Shown in pieces: positions 11,572 to 21,957 of a stretch of 64,000 nucleotides of DNA. The stretch spans positions 1,488,001 through 1,552,000 of the forward strand of contig OZ014423.1 in assembly GCA_963965975.1 (NCBI GenBank), read 5' to 3'. The translations under genes and the position numbers were made by a program. The notes beneath the pieces are model-generated. The model saw only the letters and a list, made by a program, of their open reading frames with translations. It had not been told where the DNA came from and did no database searches. Each line of letters begins with the position of its first letter. The stretch's first letter is position 1. This DNA is from Xestospongia bergquistia. Lineage: Eukaryota > Porifera > Demospongiae > Haplosclerida > Petrosiidae.

Positions 11572-11968
11572 GCCTTCTTAAAGAAGTAATTCATTCACCT
11601 CATGCTAATAACAGTCTGAATCAAATAGACTCATTAAGGAGACCTAGAGAAACCTCCAATTGTCTCTCAATTAACAAGTCTGTGATAATTTACATATATG
11701 TTTAAATTCTTCTCTTTAATTCTCTCTTTGTAGACACCAAAACTGACTTGCTATTTATTGAAGGGATTGTGTTACATTACAGAGAAATAATAGGTATATT
11801 GAAATAGATACACAGAATATGTAAAAGATATGATCAAAATTGATGATAGTCAATTAATTATTTCAAACTGTTACTAATATAGAGTTAGAGCATTTTATGT
11901 CGCCAAATACTCTTACAAGATATCAACAAACTGGGATAAGATTCATACAGATCAGAGAAACTGCATAA
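11247..11968 (+). CDS. 3' end of an unrecognised gene
   Basis: Four frame-consistent exons: 11247-11430, 11573-11661, 11734-11793 and 11883-11968, ending in TAA. Exon 1 is Gln/Leu-rich and probably helical (QSHLQLQKLLRQYRHH, EHKKSLQEFER). The last two exons join as DLLFIEGIVLHYREI then LEHFMSPNTL and end RFIQIRETA. The donor of exon 2 (GTCTCT) is weak but is the only one that keeps the frame. The polypyrimidine tract before exon 2 is an 82-nt CT microsatellite. No start codon exon was found, so the gene is partial here or 5'-truncated. I do not recognise the family. Confidence 0.5.
11489..11570 (+). repeat. (CT)41 microsatellite at a 3' splice site
   Basis: Pure CT dinucleotide repeat ending two bases before the acceptor AG of the exon at 11573. 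Confidence 0.9.
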
Positions 11969-12539
11969 TTGCTATCATTTTTTAACTCAAAGATCTTACT
12001 CTTTGTATAGTAAAACTAAATGAGACTTAAAGATGTATAGTATGACCTGTAAATTCAGACCCAATACTATGTCTACAAGACAAATCTACAATTTTCATTT
12101 ATGGCTAAAATTTACAAAGTTTGTTAATGAAATTTAACTAGAACTGACATGGGTGCATGAAATGATTGATATATTTAAAATATATAATTTGTTCAAAGTT
12201 ACCACTGACAATTCTGAGTCCATGCAGCTAGTGGGATACACCATGATAGCTACCTCCTACATACATACATACACTATTTTCACTAATTCATAATATATAT
12301 TGATATATCCATATATCGTAACAGAAAATTACTGAGACAACTAAACTGACTGGTTTGTGAGTTTTGAAGAAATATTGCACCTTATATTGTGTATAAACAT
12401 TATCTTAGAACTATATTTCTTTCCAGTAACAACTTGTAAAATAGTTAAAATACTATAATATTAATTTTAGTGTATTTTGAAGAATTTTAATTAGTTGTTA
12501 ATTAGACAATTAAAAATCAATTATGTTGGCGGCACATGT

Positions 12540-14107
12540 GTAGTTTTTCCCGCCAAATTTGTCACAAGTTTCTTGTGACTGGTTGTCAAATTGAAGCATG
12601 ACAAAATCTCTTGATAACATAAAAGGACTCCATTTTTCAAGCTTATAGTATAAGGTGAGTAATCTCTCCATCCAACATCTCTCGACCATTTTCAGTTGTT
12701 ACAAATACTCTCTTTTTCTCCCTCTATGTTCTCTACGACTCACACATCGTTGGATCATCTCGTACTTCGTTGGATCAACTCGCCCATCTCGTCGCTGGAT
12801 CATCATTTTGTTTCATTTATTTTTGTTTCATTTATGTCATCTTTATCTGTTTGTTTTCTTTTTTTTGTTATCGTTTATTTATTTATTTATTATTTTTGTA
12901 AAGTTCGCTGATTTCTTCTCACTCTTCGTTTCTACAGGACTCGACTTGGATGTGTTCTTGACTGTTCTTCTCTGATGTCTTGACTGTTCTTCTCTGATGT
13001 TCTTGACTGTTCTTCTCTGATGTTCTTGACTGTTCTTTGATGTTTTTGACTGTTCTCTGATGCTCTCTTGACTGTTCTGATGTTCTCTGGATTTAAAAGA
13101 TGAGTTACTCTCCATGTCATTGGACTCTTCCCTGTCTTCCTTCCAGCCTTCTTTCCTCTTCTTTTATTTTTTATTTTTTTTTATTTTGGGCTATCTAGCC
13201 TATACACCATACACACACTCATACAAACTCTACTAATCATCTCTGCCCTGCCACCTGGCGGCCAAAAAAAAAATTTTTTTAATATCCAAGGCCGCCAGGT
13301 GGCGGGGCGGAGCTCTGATCTTCTAGGGTGTGTGTGTGTGTGCGCTATGTGTGTGTAGGTTGGTGGTCCCTTTTCACTTCCTCTGTCTCTCTTCACTCTC
13401 TTCATTCATTGTCACCACTAGTTCAGTTATCACTACTCTTTTTCTTTCCCTGCAGGAGGAGCACTGTTGAAGGTGAGCTATCTCCCATCCATCCATCTCT
13501 TATTCATTCTTTAGTAATCCAGTTGTTGGAAATAACTCTTTTTTTCTTCCTCTATGTTCTCTACTTGTGAACTGACTGAACTATTCTTCTATGATGTTCT
13601 CTGATGTTCTTGACTGTTCTCTTGACTGTTCTGATGTTCTGGGAACTGTTCAACTACTGAGACTATTTTAATTTAATATTTCTTTTCTTTTTTGTAATTT
13701 TATTTTTTTCTAAATTTTATATTTTTCCATGTTATTCTTTATTAATTTTGTTGTTATATATATTGTCTAAGTTATTGTAATTTATTGAATTCTTCAAAAA
13801 ACGTTTTACACTAAAATTTGTCAAAAGTTAAGTTAGGTTTCGAATATTATTTTAAGTTAATAATCAAACACCAAGTTTGAAATTCCAAAAATTCTAGATT
13901 TAATATATTTTTTAACTTCTTTCCTGAAAACTAACTTAGTTTAGAATTTAACAATTTTTTTAAATTGTATTACACATCATCCATCTTATTTTTTTACATA
14001 TGTACCTAATTTTAATAATTGTTTAATTTGTATCATTTTATCATTCATGTCTTTTTTTGGAAAAACATTATATTACTAAATTAATAATCATTTTTTAATA
14101 ATTAATT
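12540..14107 (+). repeat. Tandem ~1.6-kb repeat, unit 1
   Basis: First of three head-to-tail copies. Order in the unit: E2F-like TTTCCCGCC (12546-12554), TATA-like ATAAAAG (12619-12625), a GTGAGT donor at 12655, a CT/T-rich tract, an acceptor CTACAG at 12932-12937, a run of degenerate TGACTGTTCT/CTGATGTTCT motifs, a GC-rich hairpin (13245-13308), then a TGCAG acceptor (13451-13455) followed by a 16-nt mini-exon and a GTGAGC donor (13472). The tail from ~13640 is AT-rich. Open frames do not persist between copies at start and stop, so I read it as non-coding or a decayed gene. The upstream ~60 bp differs from units 2 and 3. Confidence 0.85.
13245..13308. repeat. GC-rich hairpin of unit 1
   Basis: 19-base arms, 13245-13263 and 13290-13308, pair throughout except one A/G difference that still allows a G-U pair in RNA. 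The spacer is an A-run followed by a T-run, which could extend the stem. Confidence 0.85.
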
Positions 14108-14139
14108 GACAGCGTTTTGCTGGCGTGTGCTGATGGTAT

Positions 14140-14280
14140 TTTCCCGCCATAATGGTGGTCACGTGTTTGCTGTAGGTGTGTGCTAATAATATTTTCCCGC
14201 CTAACCAATGTGTGTGTCACAAGTTTCTGGTAACTGGTTGTCAAATTGAAGCATGACAAGATCTCTTGATAATATAAAAG
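14140..14280 (+). promoter_or_regulatory. Candidate promoter of array unit 2
   Basis: Two TTTCCCGCC sites (E2F consensus) 53 bp apart, a CACGTG between them and a TATAAAAG 72 bp downstream form a plausible Pol II promoter. The arrangement is repeated in unit 3 (15751-15759, 15804-15812, ATAAAAGG 15885-15892). Activity is inferred from motifs only. Confidence 0.45.
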
Positions 14281-14851
14281 GACTCCATTTTTCAAGCTTA
14301 TAGTATAAGGTGAGTAATCTCTCCATCCAACATCTCTCGACCATTTTCAGTTGTTACAAATACTCTCTTTTTCTCCCTCTATGTTCTCTACGACTCGCAC
14401 ATCGTTGGATCATCTCGTACTTCGTTGGATCAACTCGCCCATCTCGTCGCTGGATCATCATTTTGTTTCATTTATTTTTGTTTCATTTATGTCATCTTTA
14501 TCTGTTTGTTTTCTTTTTTTTTGTTATTGTTTATTTATTTATTTATTATTTTTGTAAAGTTCGCTGATTTCTTCTCACTCTTTGTTTCTACAGGACTCGA
14601 CTTGGATGTGTTCTTGACTGTTCTTCTCTGATGTTCTTGACTGTTCTTTGATGTTTTTGACTGTTCTCTGATGTTCTCTTGACTGTTCTGATGTTCTCTG
14701 GATTTAAAAGATGAGTCGCTCTCCATGTCATTGGACTCTTCCCTGTCTTCCTTCCAGTTTCTTTCCTCTTTTATTTTTTATTTTTTTTTATTTTGGGCTA
14801 TCTAGCCTATACACCATACACACACTCATACAAACTCTACTAATCATCTCT

Positions 14852-14914
14852 GCCCTGCCACCTGGCGGCCAAAAAAAATTTTTTTTAATATCCAAGGCCG
14901 CCAGGTGGCGGGGC
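14852..14914. repeat. GC-rich hairpin of unit 2
   Basis: Arms 14852-14870 and 14896-14914 are identical to those in unit 1. Only the A/T spacer length differs. Confidence 0.85.
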
Positions 14915-15718
14915 GGAGCTCTGATCTTCTAGGGTGCGTGTGTGTGTGCGCTATGTGTGTGTAGGTTGGTGGTCCCTTTTCACTTCCTCTGTCTCTCTTC
15001 ACTCTCTCCATTCATTGTCACCACTAGTTCAGTTATCACTACTCTTTTTCTTTCCCTGCAGGAGGAGCACTGTTGAAGAAGGTGAGCTATCTCCCATCCA
15101 TCCATCTCTTATTCATTCTTTAGTAATCCAGTTGTTGGAAATAACTCTTTTTTTCTCCATCTATGTTCTCTACTTGTGAACTGACTGGACTGTTCTTTTA
15201 TAATGTTCTCTGATGTTCTTGACTGTTCTCTTGACTGTTCTGATATTCTGGGAACTTTTCAACTACTGAGACTATTTTTATTTAATATTTCCTTCCTTTT
15301 TTGTAATTTTATTTTTTTCTAAATTTTATATTTTTCCATGTTTTTCTTTATTAATTTTGTTGTTATATGTATTGTCTTTAAGTTATTGTAATTTATTGAA
15401 TTCTTCAAAAAACGTTTTACACTAAAATTTGTCAAAAGTTAAGTTAGGCTTCAAATATTATTTTAAGTTAATAATCAAACACCAAGTTTGAAATTCCAAA
15501 AATTCTAGATTTAATATATTTTTTAACTTCTTTCCTGAAAACTAACTTAGTTTAGAATTTAACATTTTTTAAAATTGTATTACACATCATCCATCTTATT
15601 TTTTTTACATATGTACCTAATTTTAATAATTGTTTAATTTGTATCATATTATCATTCATGTCTTTTTTTGGAAAAACATTATATTACTAAATTAATAATC
15701 ATTTTTTAATAATTAATT

Positions 15719-17051
15719 GACAGCGTTTTGCTGGCGTGTGCTGATGGTATTTTCCCGCCATAATGGTGGTCACGTGTTTGCTGTAGGTGTGTGCTAATAA
15801 TATTTTCCCGCCTAACCAATGTGTGTGTCACAAGTTTCTGGTAACTGGTTGTCAAATTGAAGCATGACAAGATCTCTTGATAACATAAAAGGACTCCATT
15901 TTTCAAGCTTATAGTATAAGGTGAGTAATCTCTCCATCCAACATCTCTCGACCATTTTCAGTTGTTACAAATACTCTCTTTTTCTCCCTCTATATTCTCT
16001 ACGACTCGCACATCGTTGGATCATCTCGTACTTCGTTGGATCAACTCGCCCATCTCGTCGCTGGATCATCTTTTTGTTTCATTTATTTTTGTTTCATTTA
16101 TGTCATCTTTATCTGTTTGTTTTCTTTTTTTTGTTATCGTTTATTTATTTATTTATTATTTTTGTAAAGTTCGCTGATTTCTTCTCACTCTTCGTTTCTA
16201 CAGGACTCGACTTGGATGTGTTCTTGACTGTTCTTCTCTGGACTGTTCTTCTCTGATGTCTTGACTGTTCTTGACTGATGTTCTTGACTGTTCTTTGATG
16301 TTTTTGACTGTTCTCTGATGCTCTCTTGACTGTTCTGATGTTCTCTGGATTTAAAAGATGAGTCGCTCTCCATGTCATTGGACTCTTTCCTGTCTTCCTT
16401 CCAGCCTTCTTTCCTCTTCTTTTATTATTATTTTTTTTTTATTTTGGGCTATCTAGCCTATACACCATACACACACTCATACAAACTCTACTAATCATCT
16501 CTGCCCTGCCACCTGGCGGCCAAAAAAAATTTTTTAATATCCAAGGCCGCCAGGTGGCGGGGCGGAGCTCTGATCTTCTAGGGTGCGTGTGTGTGTGCGC
16601 TATGTGTGTGTAGGTTGGTGGTCCCTTTTCACTTCCTCTGTCTCTCTTCACTCTCTCCATTCATTGTCACCACTAGTTCAGTTATCACTACTCTTTTTCT
16701 TTCCCTGCAGGAGGAGCACTGTTGAAGAAGGTGAGCTATCTCCCATCCATCCATCTCTTATTCATTCTTTAGTAATCCAGTTGTTGGAAATAACTCTTTT
16801 TTTCTCCCTCTATGTTCTCTACTTGTGAACTGACTGGACTGTTCTTTTATGATGTTCTCTGATGTTCTTGACTGTTCTGATGTTCTGGGAACTTTTCAAC
16901 TACTGAGACTATTTTAATTTAATATTTCTTTCCTTTTTTGTAATTTTATTTTTTTTCTAAATTTTATATTTTTCCATGTTTTTCTTTATTAATTTTGTTG
17001 TTATATATATTGTCTTTAAGTTATTGTAATTTATTGAATTCTTCAAAAAAC
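15719..17051 (+). repeat. Tandem ~1.6-kb repeat, unit 3 (3'-truncated)
   Basis: Follows unit 2 directly and matches it through the promoter motifs, splice signals and hairpin. It breaks off after TTCTTCAAAAAAC at ~17051, where units 1 and 2 continue for another ~290 bp. The array ends here. Confidence 0.9.
16503..16563. repeat. GC-rich hairpin of unit 3
   Basis: Arms 16503-16521 and 16545-16563, identical to those in units 1 and 2, with the shortest A/T spacer (23 bases). Confidence 0.85.
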
Positions 17052-17941
17052 TTTCATTAATAGATTGTTAATTAATTTATTATTATAAAAGATTACTAAT
17101 GAAATAATATAACTTTTGCTGAAAAAAAAGGACATTAACAATAATATGATACGAACTAAAAAATTGTTAAATTAGTTTATTTTGTAATACTATAAAAATA
17201 TTAATTAACAATTATTAAAAATTATCTATACATTTATAATAAGTAAGATGGAATATAATACTTTTTATAAAGATTTGTATAATTAAGTATGATTGTAGTT
17301 GTTTAATGAAGGTAAGAAATTAAATTATATATATATATATATGTATGTATGTGTGTGTCTGTGTATGTATTATATATATTATATAATATATATATATATA
17401 TATTTATATAATTATATTATACATATATATATTATAATATAATATATATGTATATATATATATATACATAATATTATATATATATATTTATTTATTTATT
17501 TCAGGCCTAATGAGACTAATGACATTAGTTTCATGGTATAGGTGATCATTAATGTACAAAAAAACATTAATTTCCCCCAATTATAAATGTGACAATTCTA
17601 AAGTAAACAGTGTTAGATAAACAGAAACAGTCCCATTTTGTTCAGCTTCGAAGAAGTGAACAGAACAATACTTATTGTTAATGATGCAGCAGGAATTTTT
17701 GAATGAAAGCAAAGAATTTGAAGCACTTAATTTATTGCAATTCAAATATCGTGGAGACAAGCATTGTTACAAAATAGTCGCTATCTATTTACAATTGAGA
17801 TGTATTTCAGTCATTATTGTCAGTAGCCTCTGATTATGGCATTAATTTGAATGGTTTAATAATACTAACTAATCATTTTATTTCTAATATTACAAACACT
17901 TTGGTGTTTATAAGCTACAATTATAAGATCAGAAATAGACA
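17052..17941. other. AT-rich spacer with AT microsatellite
   Basis: Contains long alternating AT/TG tracts at ~17325-17490 and a short near-palindrome at ~17511-17535 (ATGAGACTAATG / CATTAGTTTCAT). No gene is visible. Confidence 0.7.
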
Positions 17942-18780
17942 TTAGAAAATGTTTAACAGTTCAAAAAGAAGACAGCAGCCAATTAACAGGATTACACTAC
18001 CTATAATATAAGAGATGTTAAAATAATTATGTAGAGAATTATTTCTTGCATACTTGTAGCAATGGTAGTATCACTTGGTATTTTAGGAGCCTCAGTTGGT
18101 ATTGAGGTAGGACACTGACCAGAGGGCTGGACACCACATGTTGGATAATCAATGATGATCCGTGGTAGGTCATTGGAATCAGGAGCATTCTCAAGAAAGG
18201 ACATTATATTGCTAAGAAATGTCTCTAAACAGCACCCAAGGGATGCTTTAGCTCTTTGTAGATTGGTACTACAATTTTCTCTACAAACGCTAACACTACC
18301 ATTGCAAATTGCTACTGTTTGTATAAGAGGTTGCAACTCTCCTGATTTCTGTGTTTCGTAAATCTGAACAATACAGTAAGTGCCATTAACTTGTGAGCAT
18401 GTCACATTAGAAAACACTTCAAGAACCAATTGTATTATGATGGGACTGGAGTCATTGAGAAGACATTGAAGAAATTCTAGAGTACTGTCAAGACAATTGG
18501 TCATGCAGTAATTATTCAGAGAGTTAGTGGCACTCTCTCTAAAATTGCTAAGTCTACCTGATATAGAAGTATCTAAAGTCAGTGCAGTAAGTTTAAGTCT
18601 AACAACTGTTTCAGTTAAATTGAAACATTGTTCTGTTATATTCACTTTCTCTTTACAGTACTCTTCTCTATTTCCATTTCGTTTGACAATATTTTTGTTG
18701 TTGATGCCGAAAAGCATATAACTGGAACAAACAAGGTATAGCTGAGCCAACAAAAGTAAAATATATATTGCTTTCTTCAT
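17942..18780 (-). CDS. Secreted, N-glycosylated, Cys-rich protein, probably GPI-anchored (copy 2)
   Basis: Paralogue of the gene at 8270-9146. Exons 18780-18054 and 18000-17942 give 261 residues. I start at MKKAIYILLLLAQLYLVCS because it matches the signal peptide of copy 1; an in-frame ATG lies 26 codons further upstream. Shared motifs are VKRNGNREEYC, LNDSSPIIIQL, CRENCSTNLQRAKASLGCC and CGVQPSGQCPTS. Reading through the donor gives an alternative hydrophobic end. The spliced form ends VILLIGCCLLFELL, which matches copy 1, so I prefer it. Cysteines and sequons are largely conserved. Function unknown. Confidence 0.82.
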
Positions 18781-18901
18781 CGTATAGTCATGATGATTGG
18801 AGAAAGTACCTAAATTGTCATTATATAGTACTACTAGCAGGAAACAACCAGTCATCATTTTAATACAAGTATATTGTGTAATATGATCTAGTTCATATTA
18901 G

Positions 18902-18946
18902 GAATATGTCCATGTGGTGACTGGCAGTGGTTTCCTTGGATTATTG
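18902..18946 (+). pseudogene. Relic extended-SDR exon, second copy
   Basis: Same acceptor, 45-base frame encoding VHVVTGSGFLG, and GTATGA donor as at 9257-9301. No dehydrogenase exons follow it; the next gene downstream is ANGEL on the other strand. Confidence 0.4.
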
Positions 18947-19248
18947 GTATGACTGGTTTAGAATTGGGTGTACATATTCCTTACTTATCAGATCGCTTTG
19001 AAATTATTATTTTCTAGTAAACACTGGATGTAATCAAGGATATTGTATTAACATTATTACACAACAATTTATTATAATTATTACTATTTTATTAGTTAAG
19101 AATAACATCTTTGAAATAGTATAAGTGGATTGTATAAGATAGAATTAATAATAAATTAATATCAGCTGGAAACAGTAGTAGAATACAGTTATTAATATTT
19201 TAAATTGTATTAAACAAATTGAATTGATATAATGATAATACTAGAATT

Positions 19249-20563
19249 TCAACCAATTAACTGTAACTCAGTGTATAGATACAAATGATCAGAAGACAGG
19301 ACATCATTTGGTTGTGGTCCTAACTTTGACAGTGTATGGAAACTTGGCAAAGCTTGTCTACTCAGCACAACAAACCCTCGACTACCTTTGTCTTGTTTAG
19401 TAGTACATAATATGTAATCAACAGTTTCAGATGCATGTCTGTGGTAGGTAGTTACAGTAGGCGGGGCTGAACCAACTCTAGGTATTGGGTAGCATGAGAC
19501 AAAGTTAAATGGATGTCTTAAAAGATATTGTGATGGATTAGATGAAACATTATTTGAAGTGACACAGCTGGTTTGTGAAGTGTTTAGCTGAGCCGTCATT
19601 TTAAGTCGCTTACTGTTTGGAGCCTCACTCTCTAATGTTGTATCACTGTGGTAACTTGAGTTTGTCGAGGTAATATTGCTTAATAAAGATGGGAAGTCTG
19701 TTATATTAATACCTGAATAGCATTTTGGTTGTGAATTAGATACCAGTACACAACTTGATTTTGTTTTTCTAGTCTCGGACTGAATGGTATGACTTTGAGG
19801 ACAATCGTCATCAAGTGTCAAATCAATTACTTCAATGCTTGAAGATAATTCAATGTTACTACAATCTGAAGTATTTGATATTGAGACATTAGTTTCATTT
19901 ACATGTTGATTAAAATCCAATACTGGAGTTGACTCCTCATTGTTAGTGTGAAATTGATGATATGTACAACTCAATCCGATTCCCATGTCACTGGGGAGGA
20001 TTGGTAAGGGAATTTGTCTGTTCTTTCCTTTAGAGTGTTTATAGCCTGCCACTGATGAAGCAGAGAGATCAGTCAGGTCTAATTGACCTTCCAATAGGAA
20101 CCGTAAAAATGGAGAATTTGGTAAACTATTGAAGTCTCCACATAAGATACAGGGAACGAGGTCACCAGAACTGGAACAAGTTTGGATTGTACTAGTATCA
20201 GCCTGTATGGTGGCCATTTTATGTATTTCAGCTAATAAATAGCTCATTTGAGCTAATTTCACTTCTCCTGCTCTGGGATTGTACAATATGTGAGTAGTGG
20301 CTACTAGAAAGTCATTATGCTTTAAGGAAGAGGCTTGGATGGGTCGAAATTTAGCAATCAAACCAACATTATCTCTGTCGAGATTACCTGTAATTTTGTT
20401 AGAGTATATCAAATGTTGTACAGTGTTATTAATAACCTGTTTGTCTCTGATATTGCACTCCTACATGTTCAATAAGTTGTAGCACTTTAGTTTGATAAAA
20501 TATGGCACAACCATCACAATGGTCACCAGTTCTCTTTATGTATAAACTCTTGTACCCTTAACA

Positions 20564-20616
<53 letters not shown>

Positions 20617-21717
20617 CTAATAAACTGATATATTCTAGTTACCTAGAAGTTCTAGTTCTGGACAGTACCACTCCTGATAATGCTCCTCATGCACTTCCTG
20701 CAAGCAAATAACCTATGTGTCATAATGACATCATAATGACATGCTCCTAAAACAGACAACACTTACATCTGGTTTACAGGTTGTCATCTCATAAAGTATT
20801 TTATGTTTCCGATATGTCCAGTCAAGCCATTCAGGATTATCTCGAGTGTACAAGTACATGTTCTTATCAATGAGGTCTTGAGAGAGAACATTATAACTCA
20901 TTACTGAGATTTTCGGATAACATTGACCTTTAGTGTCGGTATGTAACTTGGTAACAGTTACAATGGGACGTAAAGGAGTATGCCGATGACTTGTTGAAGA
21001 AGATGCAGGTGAGATAGGGCTCTTTATTCTTGAAGGATGTGAGATCCTTTCATCTTTTGATAATGTTTTGTCCTTATAATCTGGACTGTATTTGGATCTT
21101 CTCCATTTATGACGGATATGTTGTAGAGATGGTGGTAATAATGGAGGAAGGAACAAAGGTGGTGGTAAAAATGGAAATGAACAAGGAGAAAATATAGGTA
21201 CTTGAAAGGGTGGAAAAGAACGTTGAGGAAGTGGTACAAATTGCTTTGGAGGTTGATATGACAACTGAGGAGGTAATGATCGTCTTGAATATTGATGTGG
21301 TAAAGGAGGAGATGGTGGAGGAGGAGGAAGTGGACGAGGAAGTAGAGGTGGTGAAGGAGGAAGAGGTGGACGAGGAAGTAGAGGTGGTGAAGGAGGAAGT
21401 GGACGAGGAGGAAGTAGAGGTGATGAAGGAGGAAAAAGTGGACAAGGAAGTAGAGGTGATGAAGGAGGAAAAAGTGGACAAGGAAGTAGAGGTGGTGGGG
21501 GAGGTGGACGAAGTCGTGGGGGAGGTTGATAGGTATAGGTCTTACGAGACAAATATTCTCCTCTGTAATATCTGTAATAAGGAAGAATATATTTGGTTTG
21601 CAGAGAACTCTGAGAAGGCACATACAACATTGGTGGTCGTCTATGCTCCATTGTCATCCAAGAGAGGATTCTGGTCAATGGTATTGACCAGCTGTTGGCT
21701 TTATTAGAATGGAGCAT
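19249..21717 (-). CDS. ANGEL: ANGEL-family endonuclease/exonuclease/phosphatase-fold protein
   Basis: Four coding exons: 21717-20767, 20712-20643, 20556-20437, 20387-19249; 759 residues. The family belongs with CCR4-type nucleases and acts on RNA (family knowledge). Landmarks: ISVMSYNVLSQDLI, VICLQEVHEEHYQEW (catalytic Glu), TGDHCDGCAIFY, LDRDNVGLIAKF, ATTHILYNPRAGEVKLAQM, CGDFNSLPNSPFLRF and the terminal SSDHLYLYTELQL (catalytic His). The last intron is only 49 bp. Two additions are unusual: a ~100-residue proline-rich N-terminal block with imperfect repeats (21300-21520), and a ~140-residue Ser/Thr-rich insert after GLSCTYHQF carrying IEVIDLTLDDD, a SUMO-interacting-motif pattern. The start codon is uncertain; 21657 or 21651 are alternatives. 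ANGEL1 versus ANGEL2 was not resolved. Confidence 0.85.
20565..20616 (-). repeat. (CT)n microsatellite at an ANGEL 3' splice site
   Basis: GA repeat on the + strand, CT on the ANGEL coding strand, just upstream of the acceptor TTGTTAAG at 20557. Confidence 0.9.
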
Positions 21718-21957
21718 ATAAAATGTACCTGAAAAAATTGAGAGAAGAATTGAAATTTCATATTTATATACTATATACTTCAGAGAAATGAACATGTACA
21801 ACACTGGGACAACTACATCTCTTTGACAGAGGACGCGCTATATGTATTGCTCACCTTGTCATGTATCAAGGACTGGAAGTCGCCATCTTTAATCAGACTC
21901 AGCAGTTCTGTTTCTACTGTATTAGGGTGGAGCTGGCTATTTGAAGAAACACAAAAG
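21718..21957. promoter_or_regulatory. Shared upstream region of ANGEL and SIAE-A
   Basis: Only 240 bp separates the two divergent start codons. It probably holds both promoters, plus a 5' UTR intron end for ANGEL (acceptor near 21730). No clear TATA box was found. Confidence 0.4.

Larger units (their letters stand above)
14108..15718 (+). repeat. Tandem ~1.6-kb repeat, unit 2
   Basis: 1611-bp unit with the same internal order as unit 1. It adds a second E2F-like site (14140-14148 and 14193-14201) and a CACGTG E-box (14160-14165). A full TATAAAAG lies at 14273-14280 and the GTGAGT donor at 14310. It differs from unit 3 mainly by scattered substitutions and small indels in the TGACTGTTCT tract. 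The mini-exon before GTGAGC is 3 nt longer than in unit 1. Confidence 0.9.
17942..19082. repeat. Segmental duplication, copy 2
   Basis: Counterpart of 8270-9437: the Cys-rich gene, its upstream region and the relic dehydrogenase exon (18902-18946). Similarity ends at ~19082, after the TTATTATAATTATT stretch at which copy 1 also ends. Confidence 0.8.

Noticed and set aside
12655..12975. Plus-strand ORFs in the array units (Phe/Leu/Ser-rich)
   Set aside because: They run through a predicted CT/T-rich intron between a GTGAGT donor and CTACAG acceptor and change ends between copies; low-complexity artefact.
12879..13120. Minus-strand ORFs rich in REEQSR / NSQEHQ repeats in the tandem array (also ~14535-14726 and ~16145-16378)
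   Set aside because: They are translations of the degenerate TGACTGTTCT/CTGATGTTCT repeat; length and frame differ between copies with each indel, so there is no sign of protein-level selection.
21024..21707. Ser/Thr-rich, His/Leu-rich and Glu/Val-rich ORFs overlapping the ANGEL exon in other frames and strand
   Set aside because: Shadows of the proline-rich repeat; the ANGEL frame is confirmed by the nuclease motifs downstream.
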